Shown: piece after piece, positions 16,112 through 25,728 of the stretch
How positions within the stretch are numbered: the first letter of the stretch is position 1
Layout: each line of letters opens with the position of its first letter
Assembly: GCF_000296695.1 (NCBI RefSeq)
Contig: NZ_BAFK01000003.1
Coordinates: forward strand, 1-64,000
Reading direction: 5' to 3'
Length of the DNA stretch: 64,000 nucleotides
Source of the DNA: Rheinheimera nanhaiensis E407-8
GTDB lineage: Bacteria; Pseudomonadota; Gammaproteobacteria; Enterobacterales; Alteromonadaceae
Notes under the pieces: model-generated
What the model was told of the DNA's origin: nothing
Databases searched by the model: none
The model's input: the letters and a program-made list of their open reading frames with translations, nothing else
Program-made: the position numbers and the translations under genes

Positions 16112-16140
16112 CCCGGGCAAAATTGCGCATTTCGCCCGGG
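16112..16140. repeat. Hairpin upstream of the SMP-30 gene
   Basis: CCCGGGC (16112-16118) pairs perfectly with GCCCGGG (16134-16140) across a 15-base loop. No T-run follows, so it is at best a weak terminator for the SDR gene. It may instead be an operator in front of the next gene. Confidence 0.4.
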
Positions 16141-16179
16141 GCTTACTCATGCTAGCCTGTAAGGTATTCAATACCTGTG

Positions 16180-17190
16180 ATGAAAACTATTATGCGTGTC
16201 ATGGTGTTACTACCTATTTTACTGACCAGCCTGGCCCTATCAGCCAATACACTGCCTGGGCAACCGGTATTCAGTGTTAAGCCTGCGATGCAGCAGGTGG
16301 TGGCGAGCGATGCTAAGCTGGAAGTGCTGGCAGAGGGCTTTAGCTGGTCTGAAGGGCCTATCGCTGAGCCGGATACCGGCGATATTCTGTTCTCCGATGT
16401 ACCAGATAATAAAGTCTATCGCTGGAATGAAACCCAGGGGTTAACCGTCTATCTGCAACCGTCTGGCTATACCGGTTTGCACCCGCAAAATAACCGCGGG
16501 CAGGGCGCTAATGGGCTGATATTTAATCAGAAAAATCAGTTAGTGCTGGCGCAGCACGGCGATCGCCGCTTAGCGCTGTTTAATGGCTTCGACAATGGCG
16601 CGCCGCAGTATCAAACTCTGGTTACCGCCTTTAACGGCAAGTTGCTCAATAGCCCGAATGATGTGGTGCAGCATAGCAGCGGAGCCTATTACTTTACCGA
16701 CCCGCCTTATGGCTTAACCGGTGGCGACAGCTCGGCCGAAAAGCAGCTTAGCGTCAATGGTGTATACCGGCTGGATGGCGCAGGCAAACTCAGTTTGCTG
16801 CTTGATAACTTAACCCGGCCTAACGGCCTGGCGTTTTCGCCGGACGAAAAATGGCTGTATGTAGCAAATTCCGACAAAAACGCCGCCCAGTGGTGGCGCT
16901 ATGCGGTAAAGGCTGATGGCAGTTTGGGTAAGGGCGGGCTGTTTTTTGATGCCACTGCGCAGGCGCAGCAGCAAAACGGCTTACCCGATGGTTTAAAAGT
17001 GCTGCCATCCGGCATCTTGCTGGCCACCGGCCCCGGTGGCGTTTGGGTGTTATCGCCCGATGGAGAACATTTAGGTACGATACAAACGGGGGTATCGGCA
17101 GCCAATGTGGCGCTAAGTAGCGACAACAGCTGGCTGTATATTACTGCCAGCAATTATCTGCTGCGGATTAAATTGGCTGTCGCTGAGTAA
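16180..17190 (+). CDS. Secreted SMP-30/gluconolactonase-family protein
   Basis: About 336 residues from ATG 16180 (an in-frame GTG precedes it). A Sec signal peptide (MKTIMRVMVLLPILLTSLALSANT) is followed by a six-bladed beta-propeller. Family landmarks are EGFSWSEGPI with the metal-binding Glu, ANGLIFNQ, NSPNDVVQ with the metal-binding Asn, and TRPNGLAFSPDEKWLYVANS with the catalytic Asp region. It probably hydrolyses a sugar lactone or similar ester in the periplasm. The substrate is unknown. Confidence 0.85.
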   Translation: MKTIMRVMVLLPILLTSLALSANTLPGQPVFSVKPAMQQVVASDAKLEVLAEGFSWSEGPIAEPDTGDILFSDVPDNKVYRWNETQGLTVYLQPSGYTGLHPQNNRGQGANGLIFNQKNQLVLAQHGDRRLALFNGFDNGAPQYQTLVTAFNGKLLNSPNDVVQHSSGAYYFTDPPYGLTGGDSSAEKQLSVNGVYRLDGAGKLSLLLDNLTRPNGLAFSPDEKWLYVANSDKNAAQWWRYAVKADGSLGKGGLFFDATAQAQQQNGLPDGLKVLPSGILLATGPGGVWVLSPDGEHLGTIQTGVSAANVALSSDNSWLYITASNYLLRIKLAVAE

Positions 17191-17199
17191 GTAACGCGT

Positions 17200-18555
17200 T
17201 TAGCGCAGCGTAACAAATTCTTCGGCGCTGGTCGGGTGCAGCGCCACAGTGCTGTCAAAGTCTGCTTTAGTGGCACCCATTTTCATCGCTACCGCAAAGC
17301 CTTGCAGTACTTCGTCCATACCTTCGCCGATGCCGTGCAGACCCACCACTTTTTCGTTGGCGCCTGCGCACACCAGCTTAAAGCAGCTTAGCGCCCGATG
17401 CGGTGTGATGGCGTTGTACATAGCCGCAAAGTTGCTGCGGTATACTCTGACATTGCCCTCGCCGTACTGGGCGTTAGCCTCGGCCTCGGTTAAGCCGACA
17501 GTGCCAATGGGCGGGTGGCTGAACACTACGGTTGGAATAAGCGCGTAATCCATATGCGCATCAGGCAGTGCCGGGTTAAATAAGCGTTCAGCCAGCATGC
17601 GGCCGGCTTTTATCGCTACTGGCGTCAGCTGGGCCTCGCCGGTAATATCACCCACAGCATAAATGCCTTTCACATTGGTATTCTGGTACTTATCGGTGCG
17701 GATAAAGCCTTGCTTATCGGTTTGCACCCCGGCAGCGGCCAGGTTAATGGCGTCGGTTGCCGGTTCGCGGCCAATGGCCCAAATCAGGCAGTCGACGTTA
17801 CTAAATACCGTGCCGTTGCTGCAGTAAACGGTCAGTGAGCCGGCAGTGGTTTTTTCTACCCGACTCACTTCGGTATGGGTATGCAGCTGCAGTTTATCCT
17901 GCGCCAGGCGCTCAAGCAGCATATCGGTAATGTCACTGTCGAAATTACGCAGTGGCCGATCTTTGCGCACCAGCAAGTGGGTATCTGTGCCCAGCGCATG
18001 TAGCACGCCGGCAATTTCTACGGCGATATAACCAGCGCCAACCACTAAGGCTTTTTTCGGTTGTTCGGTAAGGGCGAAAAAGCCGTCCGAGTCGATGCCA
18101 TATTCACTGCCGGGAATATCCGGCCGCGTCGGCCGGCCGCCAACGGCGATGGTAATATGATCTGCCGTGATGCGCTCACCATTTACCTCTACCGTATTAG
18201 CGTCGACAAAGCGGGCAAAGCCTTCTATTAAGGTTACGCCATTGGCGGCAAAGCCGCGCTGGTAACTACCGTGAATACGCCCAATATAGGCTTCGCGGTT
18301 TTTCACCAGGGTGGCCCAATCAAACTGGTTTTGCGTGACATCAAAGCCGTAAGCCGGGCTGTATTTTAACGCCTCGGCAATATGGGCGCCGTACCACATC
18401 ACCTTTTTCGGCACACAACCGACATTGACACAGGTACCGCCGACGGCCTTGGCTTCAATAACTGCGGCTTTGGCACCACGCTGGGCGGCGCGGTTAGCAC
18501 TGGCAATACCGCCGCTACCGGCACCGATGGCAAGATAATTAAAATGACGAGACAT
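17200..18555 (-). CDS. gor: Glutathione-disulfide reductase
   Basis: 451 residues from [11 protein letters not shown]. The longer frame from 18573 adds six residues without a better Shine-Dalgarno. It is a flavoprotein that reduces oxidised glutathione with NADPH. FAD is bound by GAGSGG, and the redox-active pair Cys42/Cys47 lies in [13 protein letters not shown], the same positions as in E. coli Gor. The NADPH site is [13 protein letters not shown] with basic VRKDRPLR. The C-terminal dimer domain ends with the catalytic His-Glu [13 protein letters not shown]. It converges on the SMP-30 gene. Confidence 0.95.
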   Translation of the reverse strand: MSRHFNYLAIGAGSGGIASANRAAQRGAKAAVIEAKAVGGTCVNVGCVPKKVMWYGAHIAEALKYSPAYGFDVTQNQFDWATLVKNREAYIGRIHGSYQRGFAANGVTLIEGFARFVDANTVEVNGERITADHITIAVGGRPTRPDIPGSEYGIDSDGFFALTEQPKKALVVGAGYIAVEIAGVLHALGTDTHLLVRKDRPLRNFDSDITDMLLERLAQDKLQLHTHTEVSRVEKTTAGSLTVYCSNGTVFSNVDCLIWAIGREPATDAINLAAAGVQTDKQGFIRTDKYQNTNVKGIYAVGDITGEAQLTPVAIKAGRMLAERLFNPALPDAHMDYALIPTVVFSHPPIGTVGLTEAEANAQYGEGNVRVYRSNFAAMYNAITPHRALSCFKLVCAGANEKVVGLHGIGEGMDEVLQGFAVAMKMGATKADFDSTVALHPTSAEEFVTLR

Positions 18556-18690
18556 AAACCCCTTCCACAACAACTGCCAAACTGCTTGGCCAGAATTAGC
18601 CTTAAGCTGGTTATAAGGGGTGATAGCGGCTTTTACAAGCCCGGCGCGCTGTACGGCAGAAAAAGCCGCTGTAGCGCCGGGCTGACAGCG

Positions 18691-19266
18691 TTATAGCTTT
18701 TTCAGATCAATGGCATTGGCCAGTGCCAGCATAGTGCTTTGCGCGGCGTTATCGCCCGATACCGTGACCATAGCGCCGGCTGGCGTAACAAACTGCAGCT
18801 CTAAGCGATCACCTTCCAGCTTTTGTACTGCCTGTAAGCCCTGAATTTTAACCAGCTTGCCGCCAGACATGGCAATCATTGACGGGTTGCTTAGCATCAT
18901 CGAAAACGCCTGTAGCATCGGCGAGTCCATCATCAGCTGCATTTCAATACTCTGGTTATCATTGTAGTAGTTGCGGCTGGCGGTAATGCCGCCACCGAAC
19001 ATGGCTGAGGCGGCCACTTCGCTTTGCGCCTCTTCAGCCTGCCAGCCGGCAGGTGCTGGCGGGAATGCCTGCTTTACCTGCTCACCTTTTTCCTGCCGGA
19101 TCAGGGTGCTGGCATAATCCAGCTGGGCAATAGCTTGCGATAATTCACCTGCCTTGTAATGTTTGCTGGCGGCACTGATGGCCTCATTGATCTCGGCTTC
19201 ACTGGCGCACAGCGGCAGGCTGGCGACAAGTAAACCGCTAAACAGGTATTTTGCTAACATTTTCAT
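18691..19266 (-). CDS. Secreted protein of unknown function (191 aa)
   Basis: It has a Sec signal peptide (MKMLAKYLFSGLLVASLPLCAS). The mature part starts with a TPR-like helix (EAISAASKHYKAGELSQAIAQLDYA), then a Pro-rich linker and a beta-rich domain with repeated Met-rich segments (MQLMMDSPMLQAFSMMLSN). It is likely to be periplasmic. I recognise no named family. It lies upstream of gor on the same strand, but with a 135-bp gap, so it probably has its own transcript. Confidence 0.65.
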   Translation of the reverse strand: MKMLAKYLFSGLLVASLPLCASEAEINEAISAASKHYKAGELSQAIAQLDYASTLIRQEKGEQVKQAFPPAPAGWQAEEAQSEVAASAMFGGGITASRNYYNDNQSIEMQLMMDSPMLQAFSMMLSNPSMIAMSGGKLVKIQGLQAVQKLEGDRLELQFVTPAGAMVTVSGDNAAQSTMLALANAIDLKKL

Positions 19267-19413
19267 TTCGAGTCATTCCTTTGATTAACAAGTCGTCAGC
19301 AGTATAGCCAAGGCTGAGTGGCCTGCCAATAGCGCTCGGCAGTGGTTGACAAACGCCGGCGTAGCCCCAACATTAACCGGTATTATGTTGTTGTTAACCT
19401 TTGAAGGTCTGCT

Positions 19414-21462
19414 ATGTCTGCTACAGAAAATGTGCTGTTATCTTTTACCGGTTTACCACCGTTCTCGCAAATAACACCTCAGCAGGTAAAACCTGCGGTA
19501 GAGCAGGCGATTGCCCAGGCAAGAGCAGCAGTAGAGCGGGTAGTGGCTAGCCCCGAGGTTAGCTGGCACTGCTTGGTTGAACAGCTGGAGCAGGACGGCG
19601 AACGCTTAAGTAAGTTGTGGTCACCGGTGTCGCATATGAACTCGGTAGTCAACACGCCAGAGCTGCGAGAAGCCTATGAAAGCTGCCTGCCGCTGTTGTC
19701 GGAGTACAGCACCTGGCTGGGGCAACATGAAGGCTTGTATCAGAAGTACCAGCAGCTGGCGCAAAGTGCAGAATATAAAGATCTCACTGCAGCACAGCAA
19801 AAGGTGGTGCAAAATGCCCTGCGTGATTTTAAGTTATCCGGCATTGGCTTATCTGCCGAAAAAAAGCAGCGCTATGGCGACATTCAAAGCCGGCTGTCTG
19901 ATTTAAGCTCACAGTTTGCCAACAATACCCTGGATGCCACTCAGGCCTGGTTTAAACACATCACCGATGAGGCCGATTTAGCCGGCTTGCCGCAGGATGC
20001 CAAACTGGCGGCTGCTGAAGAGGCAAAAAGCCGAGAGCTTGAAGGCTGGGTGTTTACACTGGAGTTTCCAAGCTATATCGCTGTAATGACTTACGCCGAT
20101 AAGCGCGAACTACGGCAAGAAGTGTACAGCGCCTACTGCACGCGGGCGTCTGATCAGGGCCCGACCGCCGGCCAGTTTGACAACAGCGCCATTATTGAGG
20201 AAACCCTGGCGCTTAAGCATGAGCTGGCGCAGCTGCTGGATTTTAACAACGCCGCTGAAGAGTCGCTTGCTACCAAAATGGCCGAGTCCCCCGCGCAGGT
20301 GCTGGACTTTTTACATGACTTAGCCCGGCGCGCCAAACCGCAAGCCGAGCAGGATTTAGCCGAGCTTGCGGCCTTTGCTAACAGTGAATATGGCGCCGCC
20401 GAGCTCGCCGCCTGGGATGTGACTTACTACGCGGAAAAGCTTAAGCAGGCCAAATATTCGATATCAGACGAACAGCTGCGGCCCTATTTCCCCGAGCATA
20501 AAGTAGTCGCCGGCTTATTTACTGTGCTGAATAAACTGTTTGGCGTAACAGTAAAACTGCGTGACGGTGTTGATGTCTGGCATGCTGATGTGAAGTTTTA
20601 CGATATTTTTGCCGCTGACGGCACCCTGCGTGGCAGTTTTTACCTGGACCTTTACGCCCGGGCGAAAAAGCGTGGCGGTGCCTGGATGGATGATTGTCAG
20701 GGCCGGCGTATTTTGCCAGGTGGTAGCGTGCAAACGCCGGTAGCCTACTTAACCTGTAACTTTAATAAGCCGGTGGGCGGTAAGCCTGCGCTGTTTACTC
20801 ACGATGAAGTGGTCACCTTATTTCACGAATTTGGCCATGGTATTCACCATATGCTGACTCAGGTAGATGCGGCGGCGGTGGCTGGCATAAATGGTGTGCC
20901 CTGGGATGCGGTTGAACTACCCAGCCAGTTTTTAGAAAACTGGTGCTGGCAGAGCGAAGCGCTGGCAATCATTTCCGGCCACTATGAAACCGGTGAGGCG
21001 CTGCCGCAAGACTTACTGGCTAAAATGCTGGCGGCGAAAAACTTCCAGTCGGCAATGTTCTTAGTGCGTCAGCTTGAATTTGCGCTGTTTGATTTTCGTC
21101 TGCACGCCGAATATGACCCTTTACTGGGCGGCCGGGTGCAGCAAATGCTGGATGAAGTGCGCGCTGAAGTGTCGGTGATAATTCCACCGCGCTTTAACCG
21201 TTTTCAGCATGGCTTTAGCCATATTTTTGCCGGTGGCTATGCCGCCGGTTATTACAGCTACCTGTGGGCAGAAGTATTGTCGGCCGATGCCTTTGGTCGC
21301 TTTGAAGAAGAAGGTATTTTTAACGCCGACACCGGCCGTGATTTCCTGCGCTGGATTTTAGAGCGCGGCGGCAGCGCCGAGCCAATGGAGCTGTTTAAAG
21401 CCTTTCGTGGCCGTGAGCCGAGTAACGAAGCCTTGTTGCGGCACATGGGTATTGCTGGTTAA
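19414..21462 (+). CDS. prlC: Oligopeptidase A (M3 zinc metallopeptidase)
   Basis: 682 residues, the standard length. It is a cytoplasmic zinc endopeptidase that degrades short peptides, including cleaved signal peptides. The zinc site HEFGHGIHH is at 471-479, with the third-ligand Glu downstream in VELPSQFLENW. The C-terminal GYAAGYYSYLWAEVLSAD block is typical of M3A enzymes. It is followed by an unrelated lipoprotein gene. In many gammaproteobacteria prlC is paired with rsmJ (yhiQ), and here rsmJ lies two genes downstream, consistent with that synteny. Confidence 0.95.
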   Translation: MSATENVLLSFTGLPPFSQITPQQVKPAVEQAIAQARAAVERVVASPEVSWHCLVEQLEQDGERLSKLWSPVSHMNSVVNTPELREAYESCLPLLSEYSTWLGQHEGLYQKYQQLAQSAEYKDLTAAQQKVVQNALRDFKLSGIGLSAEKKQRYGDIQSRLSDLSSQFANNTLDATQAWFKHITDEADLAGLPQDAKLAAAEEAKSRELEGWVFTLEFPSYIAVMTYADKRELRQEVYSAYCTRASDQGPTAGQFDNSAIIEETLALKHELAQLLDFNNAAEESLATKMAESPAQVLDFLHDLARRAKPQAEQDLAELAAFANSEYGAAELAAWDVTYYAEKLKQAKYSISDEQLRPYFPEHKVVAGLFTVLNKLFGVTVKLRDGVDVWHADVKFYDIFAADGTLRGSFYLDLYARAKKRGGAWMDDCQGRRILPGGSVQTPVAYLTCNFNKPVGGKPALFTHDEVVTLFHEFGHGIHHMLTQVDAAAVAGINGVPWDAVELPSQFLENWCWQSEALAIISGHYETGEALPQDLLAKMLAAKNFQSAMFLVRQLEFALFDFRLHAEYDPLLGGRVQQMLDEVRAEVSVIIPPRFNRFQHGFSHIFAGGYAAGYYSYLWAEVLSADAFGRFEEEGIFNADTGRDFLRWILERGGSAEPMELFKAFRGREPSNEALLRHMGIAG

Positions 21463-21521
21463 CAATTCATTGCCAATTCAGCCGTGCTCTGCCAAGCTGA
21501 TGCTGAATAACAGGAGGGGTT

Positions 21522-22019
21522 ATGCAAGGTAAGACAGCGTTAGTGTTAGCCGCCAGCTTGCTGCTGGCGGCCTGCCAGCAAGGCCAGGCCAATACTGAAG
21601 GTGGCACACAGCGGGTGGCGCCAGAGCCTGTGGTGGAGCCTATCGATCCGGTTAAAGATCCGGTGGCGGCAGTTAAAGCGAGGAAACAACTGATGGCCGG
21701 TGAAGACAATATCAATGCGATGCGTGCTGAAATTATGGCGCTGATTGGCGAGGCTAAAGCGGACAACGTAGCCCAGTGCCGGGTAGTGGGCTTTGGCAGT
21801 AAGCCGTGCGGCGGGCCGTCCAGCTATATTGCCGTGTCGGTAAAAGACATAGACGAAAAGCAGATCATGGCGCTGATTGGCCAATATAATGCTGCCGTCA
21901 AAGCCGAAAACGAGCGGCTGGGGCTAATGTCAAATTGCGCGGTAGTGCCCAAGCCAGCGGTGGTGTTAAAAGACGGTGTCTGTACCTTGCAGGCGGGCGG
22001 TGAAAGCGCCGTTTATTAA
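21522..22019 (+). CDS. Putative lipoprotein (165 aa)
   Basis: A lipoprotein signal (MQGKTALVLAASLLLAACQQG) gives Cys18 as the acylation site. AGGAGGGG precedes the ATG. The mature protein starts with a Pro/Glu-rich linker and a helical region. A small domain with four cysteines follows (AQCRVVG, KPCGGPS, SNCAVV, GVCTLQ), probably two disulfides. The family is unknown. An intrinsic terminator follows the gene. Confidence 0.7.
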   Translation: MQGKTALVLAASLLLAACQQGQANTEGGTQRVAPEPVVEPIDPVKDPVAAVKARKQLMAGEDNINAMRAEIMALIGEAKADNVAQCRVVGFGSKPCGGPSSYIAVSVKDIDEKQIMALIGQYNAAVKAENERLGLMSNCAVVPKPAVVLKDGVCTLQAGGESAVY

Positions 22020-22065
22020 TAAGCCGCTGGGTAGTAATAAAGCGCCGGCTAACTAGCCTAAACCA

Positions 22066-22101
22066 CAGGGCAGCAGGTAAACTGTTGCCCTGTTCTTTTT
22101 T
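22066..22101 (+). terminator. Intrinsic terminator after the lipoprotein gene
   Basis: The stem CAGGGCAGCAG / CTGTTGCCCTG (22066-22076 / 22082-22092, one mismatch) is followed by TTCTTTTTT. It lies just upstream of the next gene on the same strand, so it separates the lipoprotein from the glycosylase-rsmJ pair. Confidence 0.75.
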
Positions 22102-22107
22102 CCGGGT

Positions 22108-22815
22108 GTGTCAGTGAGTACAGCAGAACCTTTTGAGCGAATTTACCAACGTGCCTGCGAGCGCAAAGGCGGCGCACGCGCCTTAGCCGCGCTGTTAACC
22201 CCGACTGTTAGCGATGAGCAAATCGCCCGCCTGCCGGATAATCTGCTGCTGGGCGAGCTGACCAAGAAGGTGTTTCAATCGGGCTTTGTCTGGCGTGTCG
22301 TGCGGCAAAAGTGGCCGGGTTTCTGTGAGGTGTTTTTCGATTTTGACATTGAAAAAATGCTGCTGATGAGCGATGAGATGCTCGAAGCCAAAGCGCGCGA
22401 CGAGCGTATTATCCGTAACGCCGCTAAGGTATTTACCATTCGCCACAATGCCATGATGATTGACGATATTGCCCGTGCACATGGCAGCTTTGCCCGCTTT
22501 ATTGCGCAGTGGCCCGCCAGCGATATTATTGGTTTATGGGCCTACTTAAAGCAGCATGGCGCCCGTTTAGGCGGCAATACCGGGCCTTATGCGCTGCGCG
22601 CGATTGGTAAGGACACCTTTATTTTAAGCAGCGATGTTGAGGCTTACCTAAGGGCCACCAAGGTGTTTGACGGCGGCCTGAACAGTAAGCGCAGCCTTGG
22701 CCAAATTCAGCAGCAGTTTAACCTGTGGCAGCACCAATCGGGCCGCAGCCTGACGCATATCAGCCAGATTATTGCGCTAAGCGTGGGCGAAAATGTTGTT
22801 GGGATGCAGCGTTAA
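22108..22815 (+). CDS. DNA-3-methyladenine glycosylase I family protein
   Basis: 235 residues from GTG ([22 protein letters not shown]). It belongs to the Tag family of helix-hairpin-helix DNA glycosylases, which excise alkylated adenine from DNA. Family marks are [25 protein letters not shown] and [12 protein letters not shown]. This longer variant differs from the classical 190-residue Tag and lacks its C-terminal zinc cysteines, so the exact substrate is less certain. Its stop codon overlaps the start of rsmJ (TAATG), indicating coupling. Confidence 0.8.
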   Translation: MSVSTAEPFERIYQRACERKGGARALAALLTPTVSDEQIARLPDNLLLGELTKKVFQSGFVWRVVRQKWPGFCEVFFDFDIEKMLLMSDEMLEAKARDERIIRNAAKVFTIRHNAMMIDDIARAHGSFARFIAQWPASDIIGLWAYLKQHGARLGGNTGPYALRAIGKDTFILSSDVEAYLRATKVFDGGLNSKRSLGQIQQQFNLWQHQSGRSLTHISQIIALSVGENVVGMQR

Positions 22816-23561
22816 TGACGTTCTCACTGGTAAACCACGGGGCGGCGCAGGCATATGTGGTAGCGCTGTGCCAACAATTTGGCTTAACCCTGACTGAGCG
22901 CGCCAGTGGCTGGCATTTAACCTTTGCTGATGACGCTTTGGTGCTGCGCCATAGCGACTTGCCGAAGCAAGGCGATATTCTGGTGGATTTTGCCAGCGGC
23001 GCTGCCAGTTACCGCCGTTTACACGGTGGCGGTAAAAACGAAGCCATTGCCAAAGCCTGTGGCCTGAATAAAAAGCGCGACCTCAGTGTGCTGGATGTCA
23101 CCGCCGGTTTAGGCCGCGATGCGTTTGTGTTAGCCAGTTTAGGTGCTAAGGTAACCTTGGTTGAACGTAACCCTGTGGTAGCCGCGCTGTTGCATGATGG
23201 CCTGCGCCGCGCTTTACAGCACAAAGAGCTAAACTGGCTAAATGAGCGTATGCAACTATGTTATGCCAGTGCGACTGATGCACTTGGTGCACAAGCGCCG
23301 GTTGATGTAGTGTATTTAGATCCGATGTTTCCACCGCGTGATAAAACTGCGCTGGTAAAAAAAGAAATGCGCGCTTTTCATGACGTCGTAGGCAGTGATA
23401 CTGATGCCGATGCCTTACTGGCGCCGGCGCTGCAACTGGCGCAAAAACGGGTGGTAGTCAAACGGCCGGGCTATGCCGACTTTTTAGCCCAGCAAGCACC
23501 GACCTTGTCGGTTACGGGGAAAAACAACCGCTTTGACGTTTATGTGATTGCGGCAATTTAA
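22815..23561 (+). CDS. rsmJ: 16S rRNA (guanine1516-N2)-methyltransferase
   Basis: 248 residues from ATG 22815, which overlaps the preceding TAA. An upstream extension of the frame to 22725 runs inside the glycosylase gene and is rejected. The SAM-binding motif is [19 protein letters not shown], followed by motif [20 protein letters not shown] and the catalytic-site motif [11 protein letters not shown]. The family methylates G1516 of 16S rRNA. Confidence 0.92.
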   Translation: MTFSLVNHGAAQAYVVALCQQFGLTLTERASGWHLTFADDALVLRHSDLPKQGDILVDFASGAASYRRLHGGGKNEAIAKACGLNKKRDLSVLDVTAGLGRDAFVLASLGAKVTLVERNPVVAALLHDGLRRALQHKELNWLNERMQLCYASATDALGAQAPVDVVYLDPMFPPRDKTALVKKEMRAFHDVVGSDTDADALLAPALQLAQKRVVVKRPGYADFLAQQAPTLSVTGKNNRFDVYVIAAI

Positions 23562-23600
23562 TGATATTTAATAAATAACCACACTCATGGGGAGAATAAA

Positions 23601-24074
23601 ATGATTAAAGTTGGCGATAAACTACCTGAGGTTAGCTTTTCACAGCTGACTAAAGAAGGCGTAATGAATCCAACCACCAGCCAAATTTTTGCCAATAAAA
23701 AGGTGGTGCTGTTTGCGGTGCCGGGCGCCTTTACACCCACTTGCTCTGCGGCGCATTTGCCTGGTTACATTACCTTGGCCGATCAAATTAAAGCCAAAGG
23801 TGTCGATGCCATCGTGTGTACTGCAGTAAACGATGCCTTTGTCATGAATGCCTGGGCAAAAAGCCAGAATGCTGAAGAGATCCTGTTTTTAGCTGACGGT
23901 GGCGCGGCGTTCCATAAAGCCATTGGCCTGACCATGGAAACCGGCGATTTTGGCGGCACCCGCTCACAGCGCTATGCAATGATCGTCGAAAACGGTGTGG
24001 TAACACTGTTAAATGTTGAAGCGCCAAAAACCTTTGAAGTCAGCAAAGCGGAAGTCATTTTAGCGGCGCTGTAA
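23601..24074 (+). CDS. Peroxiredoxin (Prx5 type)
   Basis: 157 residues. It reduces hydroperoxides with thiols. The peroxidatic Cys is in VPGAFTPTCSAAHLPGY (Cys49), preceded by the family Thr and Pro, and the active-site Arg is in GTRSQRYAMIVENG. There is no C-terminal glutaredoxin domain and no obvious resolving cysteine, so it likely works as a 1-Cys or glutathione/glutaredoxin-dependent enzyme. The nearby gor gene would supply reduced glutathione. A GGGGAG Shine-Dalgarno lies upstream. Confidence 0.9.
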   Translation: MIKVGDKLPEVSFSQLTKEGVMNPTTSQIFANKKVVLFAVPGAFTPTCSAAHLPGYITLADQIKAKGVDAIVCTAVNDAFVMNAWAKSQNAEEILFLADGGAAFHKAIGLTMETGDFGGTRSQRYAMIVENGVVTLLNVEAPKTFEVSKAEVILAAL

Positions 24075-24094
24075 GCTACAGTGTTGGCTGGCAA

Positions 24095-24658
24095 TTACAC
24101 GGCAGTTAGCGCGGTTTTAATAGAAGGCCAGACTTCATCGGCGCTGGCCTTGTCTTCTTCAGTTAAGCGCTGCCCTGAGAGCACTAGCACTTTGCGTCTA
24201 ATACCTGCCGCTTTTGCTGCTTGCATATCGGCCTTTTTGTCGCCCAGCATCAGGCTCTGAACCGGATCTATCTGATACTTTTCTATCGCTTGCAGTAACA
24301 TGCCCGGTGCCGGCTTACGGCAGTTGCACTCTGTTTGATAAGGTGGTTTAGCATTAACCGGATGATGCGGGCAAAAAAACACCTCATTAATATGGACACC
24401 TTTCAGGGCAAACTGCGCGTTCATCCAGCGCGTCAGGCTATGAAATTGCTGTTCGGTATAATAGCCGCGACCAATGCCTGATTGATTAGTGACGACAATC
24501 AGTAAATAACCTTGCTGCTGCAGGTGGCGACAGGCGTCGAACACGCCATCGATAAATTCAAACTGCTCTGCTGAGCTGACATAACCATGGTCGACATTGA
24601 TTACACCATCACGGTCTAAAAAGGCGGCTTTACGTTTTTTCGCAAAAGCGGTCGTCAT
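24095..24658 (-). CDS. gmhB: D-glycero-beta-D-manno-heptose-1,7-bisphosphate 7-phosphatase
   Basis: 187 residues, HAD superfamily. It removes the 7-phosphate during ADP-heptose synthesis for the LPS core. The catalytic FLDRDGVIN is near residues 13-21, motif II is VVTNQSGIGRG, and the zinc loop is CPHHPV... CNCRKP with Cys/His ligands. Motif IV is MLGDKKADMQAA. It is the last gene of the leftward operon gmhA-hldE-GT9-gmhB, overlapping the GT9 stop by an ATGA junction. Confidence 0.93.
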   Translation of the reverse strand: MTTAFAKKRKAAFLDRDGVINVDHGYVSSAEQFEFIDGVFDACRHLQQQGYLLIVVTNQSGIGRGYYTEQQFHSLTRWMNAQFALKGVHINEVFFCPHHPVNAKPPYQTECNCRKPAPGMLLQAIEKYQIDPVQSLMLGDKKADMQAAKAAGIRRKVLVLSGQRLTEEDKASADEVWPSIKTALTAV

Positions 24659-25728
24659 AATTGCTGCTCTGCTACGACTTTATCGAACATGGCGGTGACG
24701 GTCTCTACCGCAATTTTTTGCATAATATCGTTGCCTTTCACTCGTTTGCCCCATTTTAATTGATTTGCCGTTTTACCGTAGTGCTGCTGTAACGACTGGT
24801 GATATACCTCAACTACGTATTGGCGGAACAGGTAGGGACCTGTGCGATCGGGGTTACTGTGACCATATAAACCAATAACCGGTGTACCAACCGCTACAGC
24901 CATATGAGCCGGGCCGGTATCCGGAGCCAATATCAGGCTGGCGTGTTTTAGCAATGCCAGCAACTGTTTCAAGCTGGTTTTGCCTGTCAGATCCGTTATG
25001 GGGTGTTTTGCCTGTGCCAGTATTGCCTGGCTTAAATTGCGCTCCAATTCAGTCGGGCCGCCGCATAACACTACTGCAAACCCTTGCTCTGCGGCATAAT
25101 CGGCAACGGCGGCATAGCGTTCTGGCAGCCAGTTACGTTCGGCTTTTGAAGCTGCCGGGCTAATGATGAATATCCTGTGCCTGCCGGTTGCCGCCAGCTG
25201 TTCTTGGGCCCATCGAGCGTCAGCCTCTGCAATAGGTAGCTGCCAGGACGGCGTTTGCCCTAGGGCTTCTACTGTTACACCAATAGCTTTGGCAAACTGG
25301 CGAAAACCATCCAGCACGTGGCTACGCGGTGCGGGTTTAATGCGGTCGCGCATAAAAAGCGCATGTAGCTCTTTGGCGGTATGCCAATCGAAACCAATTT
25401 TTCTAGCGGCGTTAATACACAACGATGCCAGGTTGGCGCGAAACGCCACCTGCATATGCAGTAATACATCGAAATAATCGTGTTTAAGTGCCTGTCTTAG
25501 CTGACGGTATGCTGCCTTGCCCTGCTTTTTATCAAACACAACAAAGCGCACTCCGGGCAGCCCGGCCAGTAGCGCTGCCTCTACTTTACCTATGACCCAG
25601 GTAATTTTTGCCGCGGGGTATTGCCGCTGAATGCCCTGTACTACAGAGACGGCATTACATACATCGCCAATTGCTGACAGGCGCAAAATACAAATTGAGT
25701 TAAGTTGTGCCGGGTTTTGCTTAGCCAC
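24655..25728 (-). CDS. Glycosyltransferase family 9 (heptosyltransferase)
   Basis: 357 residues. GT9 enzymes transfer L-glycero-D-manno-heptose from ADP-heptose to Kdo or heptose of the LPS inner core. Marks are the N-terminal ICILRLSAIGDVCNAVSVVQ, a SPAASKAERNWLPERYAAVA block, and the nucleotide-binding DTGPAHMAVAVGTPVIGLYG. The context between hldE and gmhB supports this. Whether it is the first (WaaC) or second (WaaF) heptosyltransferase cannot be decided from sequence alone. Only one GT9 gene is present in the window. Confidence 0.9.
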   Translation of the reverse strand: MAKQNPAQLNSICILRLSAIGDVCNAVSVVQGIQRQYPAAKITWVIGKVEAALLAGLPGVRFVVFDKKQGKAAYRQLRQALKHDYFDVLLHMQVAFRANLASLCINAARKIGFDWHTAKELHALFMRDRIKPAPRSHVLDGFRQFAKAIGVTVEALGQTPSWQLPIAEADARWAQEQLAATGRHRIFIISPAASKAERNWLPERYAAVADYAAEQGFAVVLCGGPTELERNLSQAILAQAKHPITDLTGKTSLKQLLALLKHASLILAPDTGPAHMAVAVGTPVIGLYGHSNPDRTGPYLFRQYVVEVYHQSLQQHYGKTANQLKWGKRVKGNDIMQKIAVETVTAMFDKVVAEQQL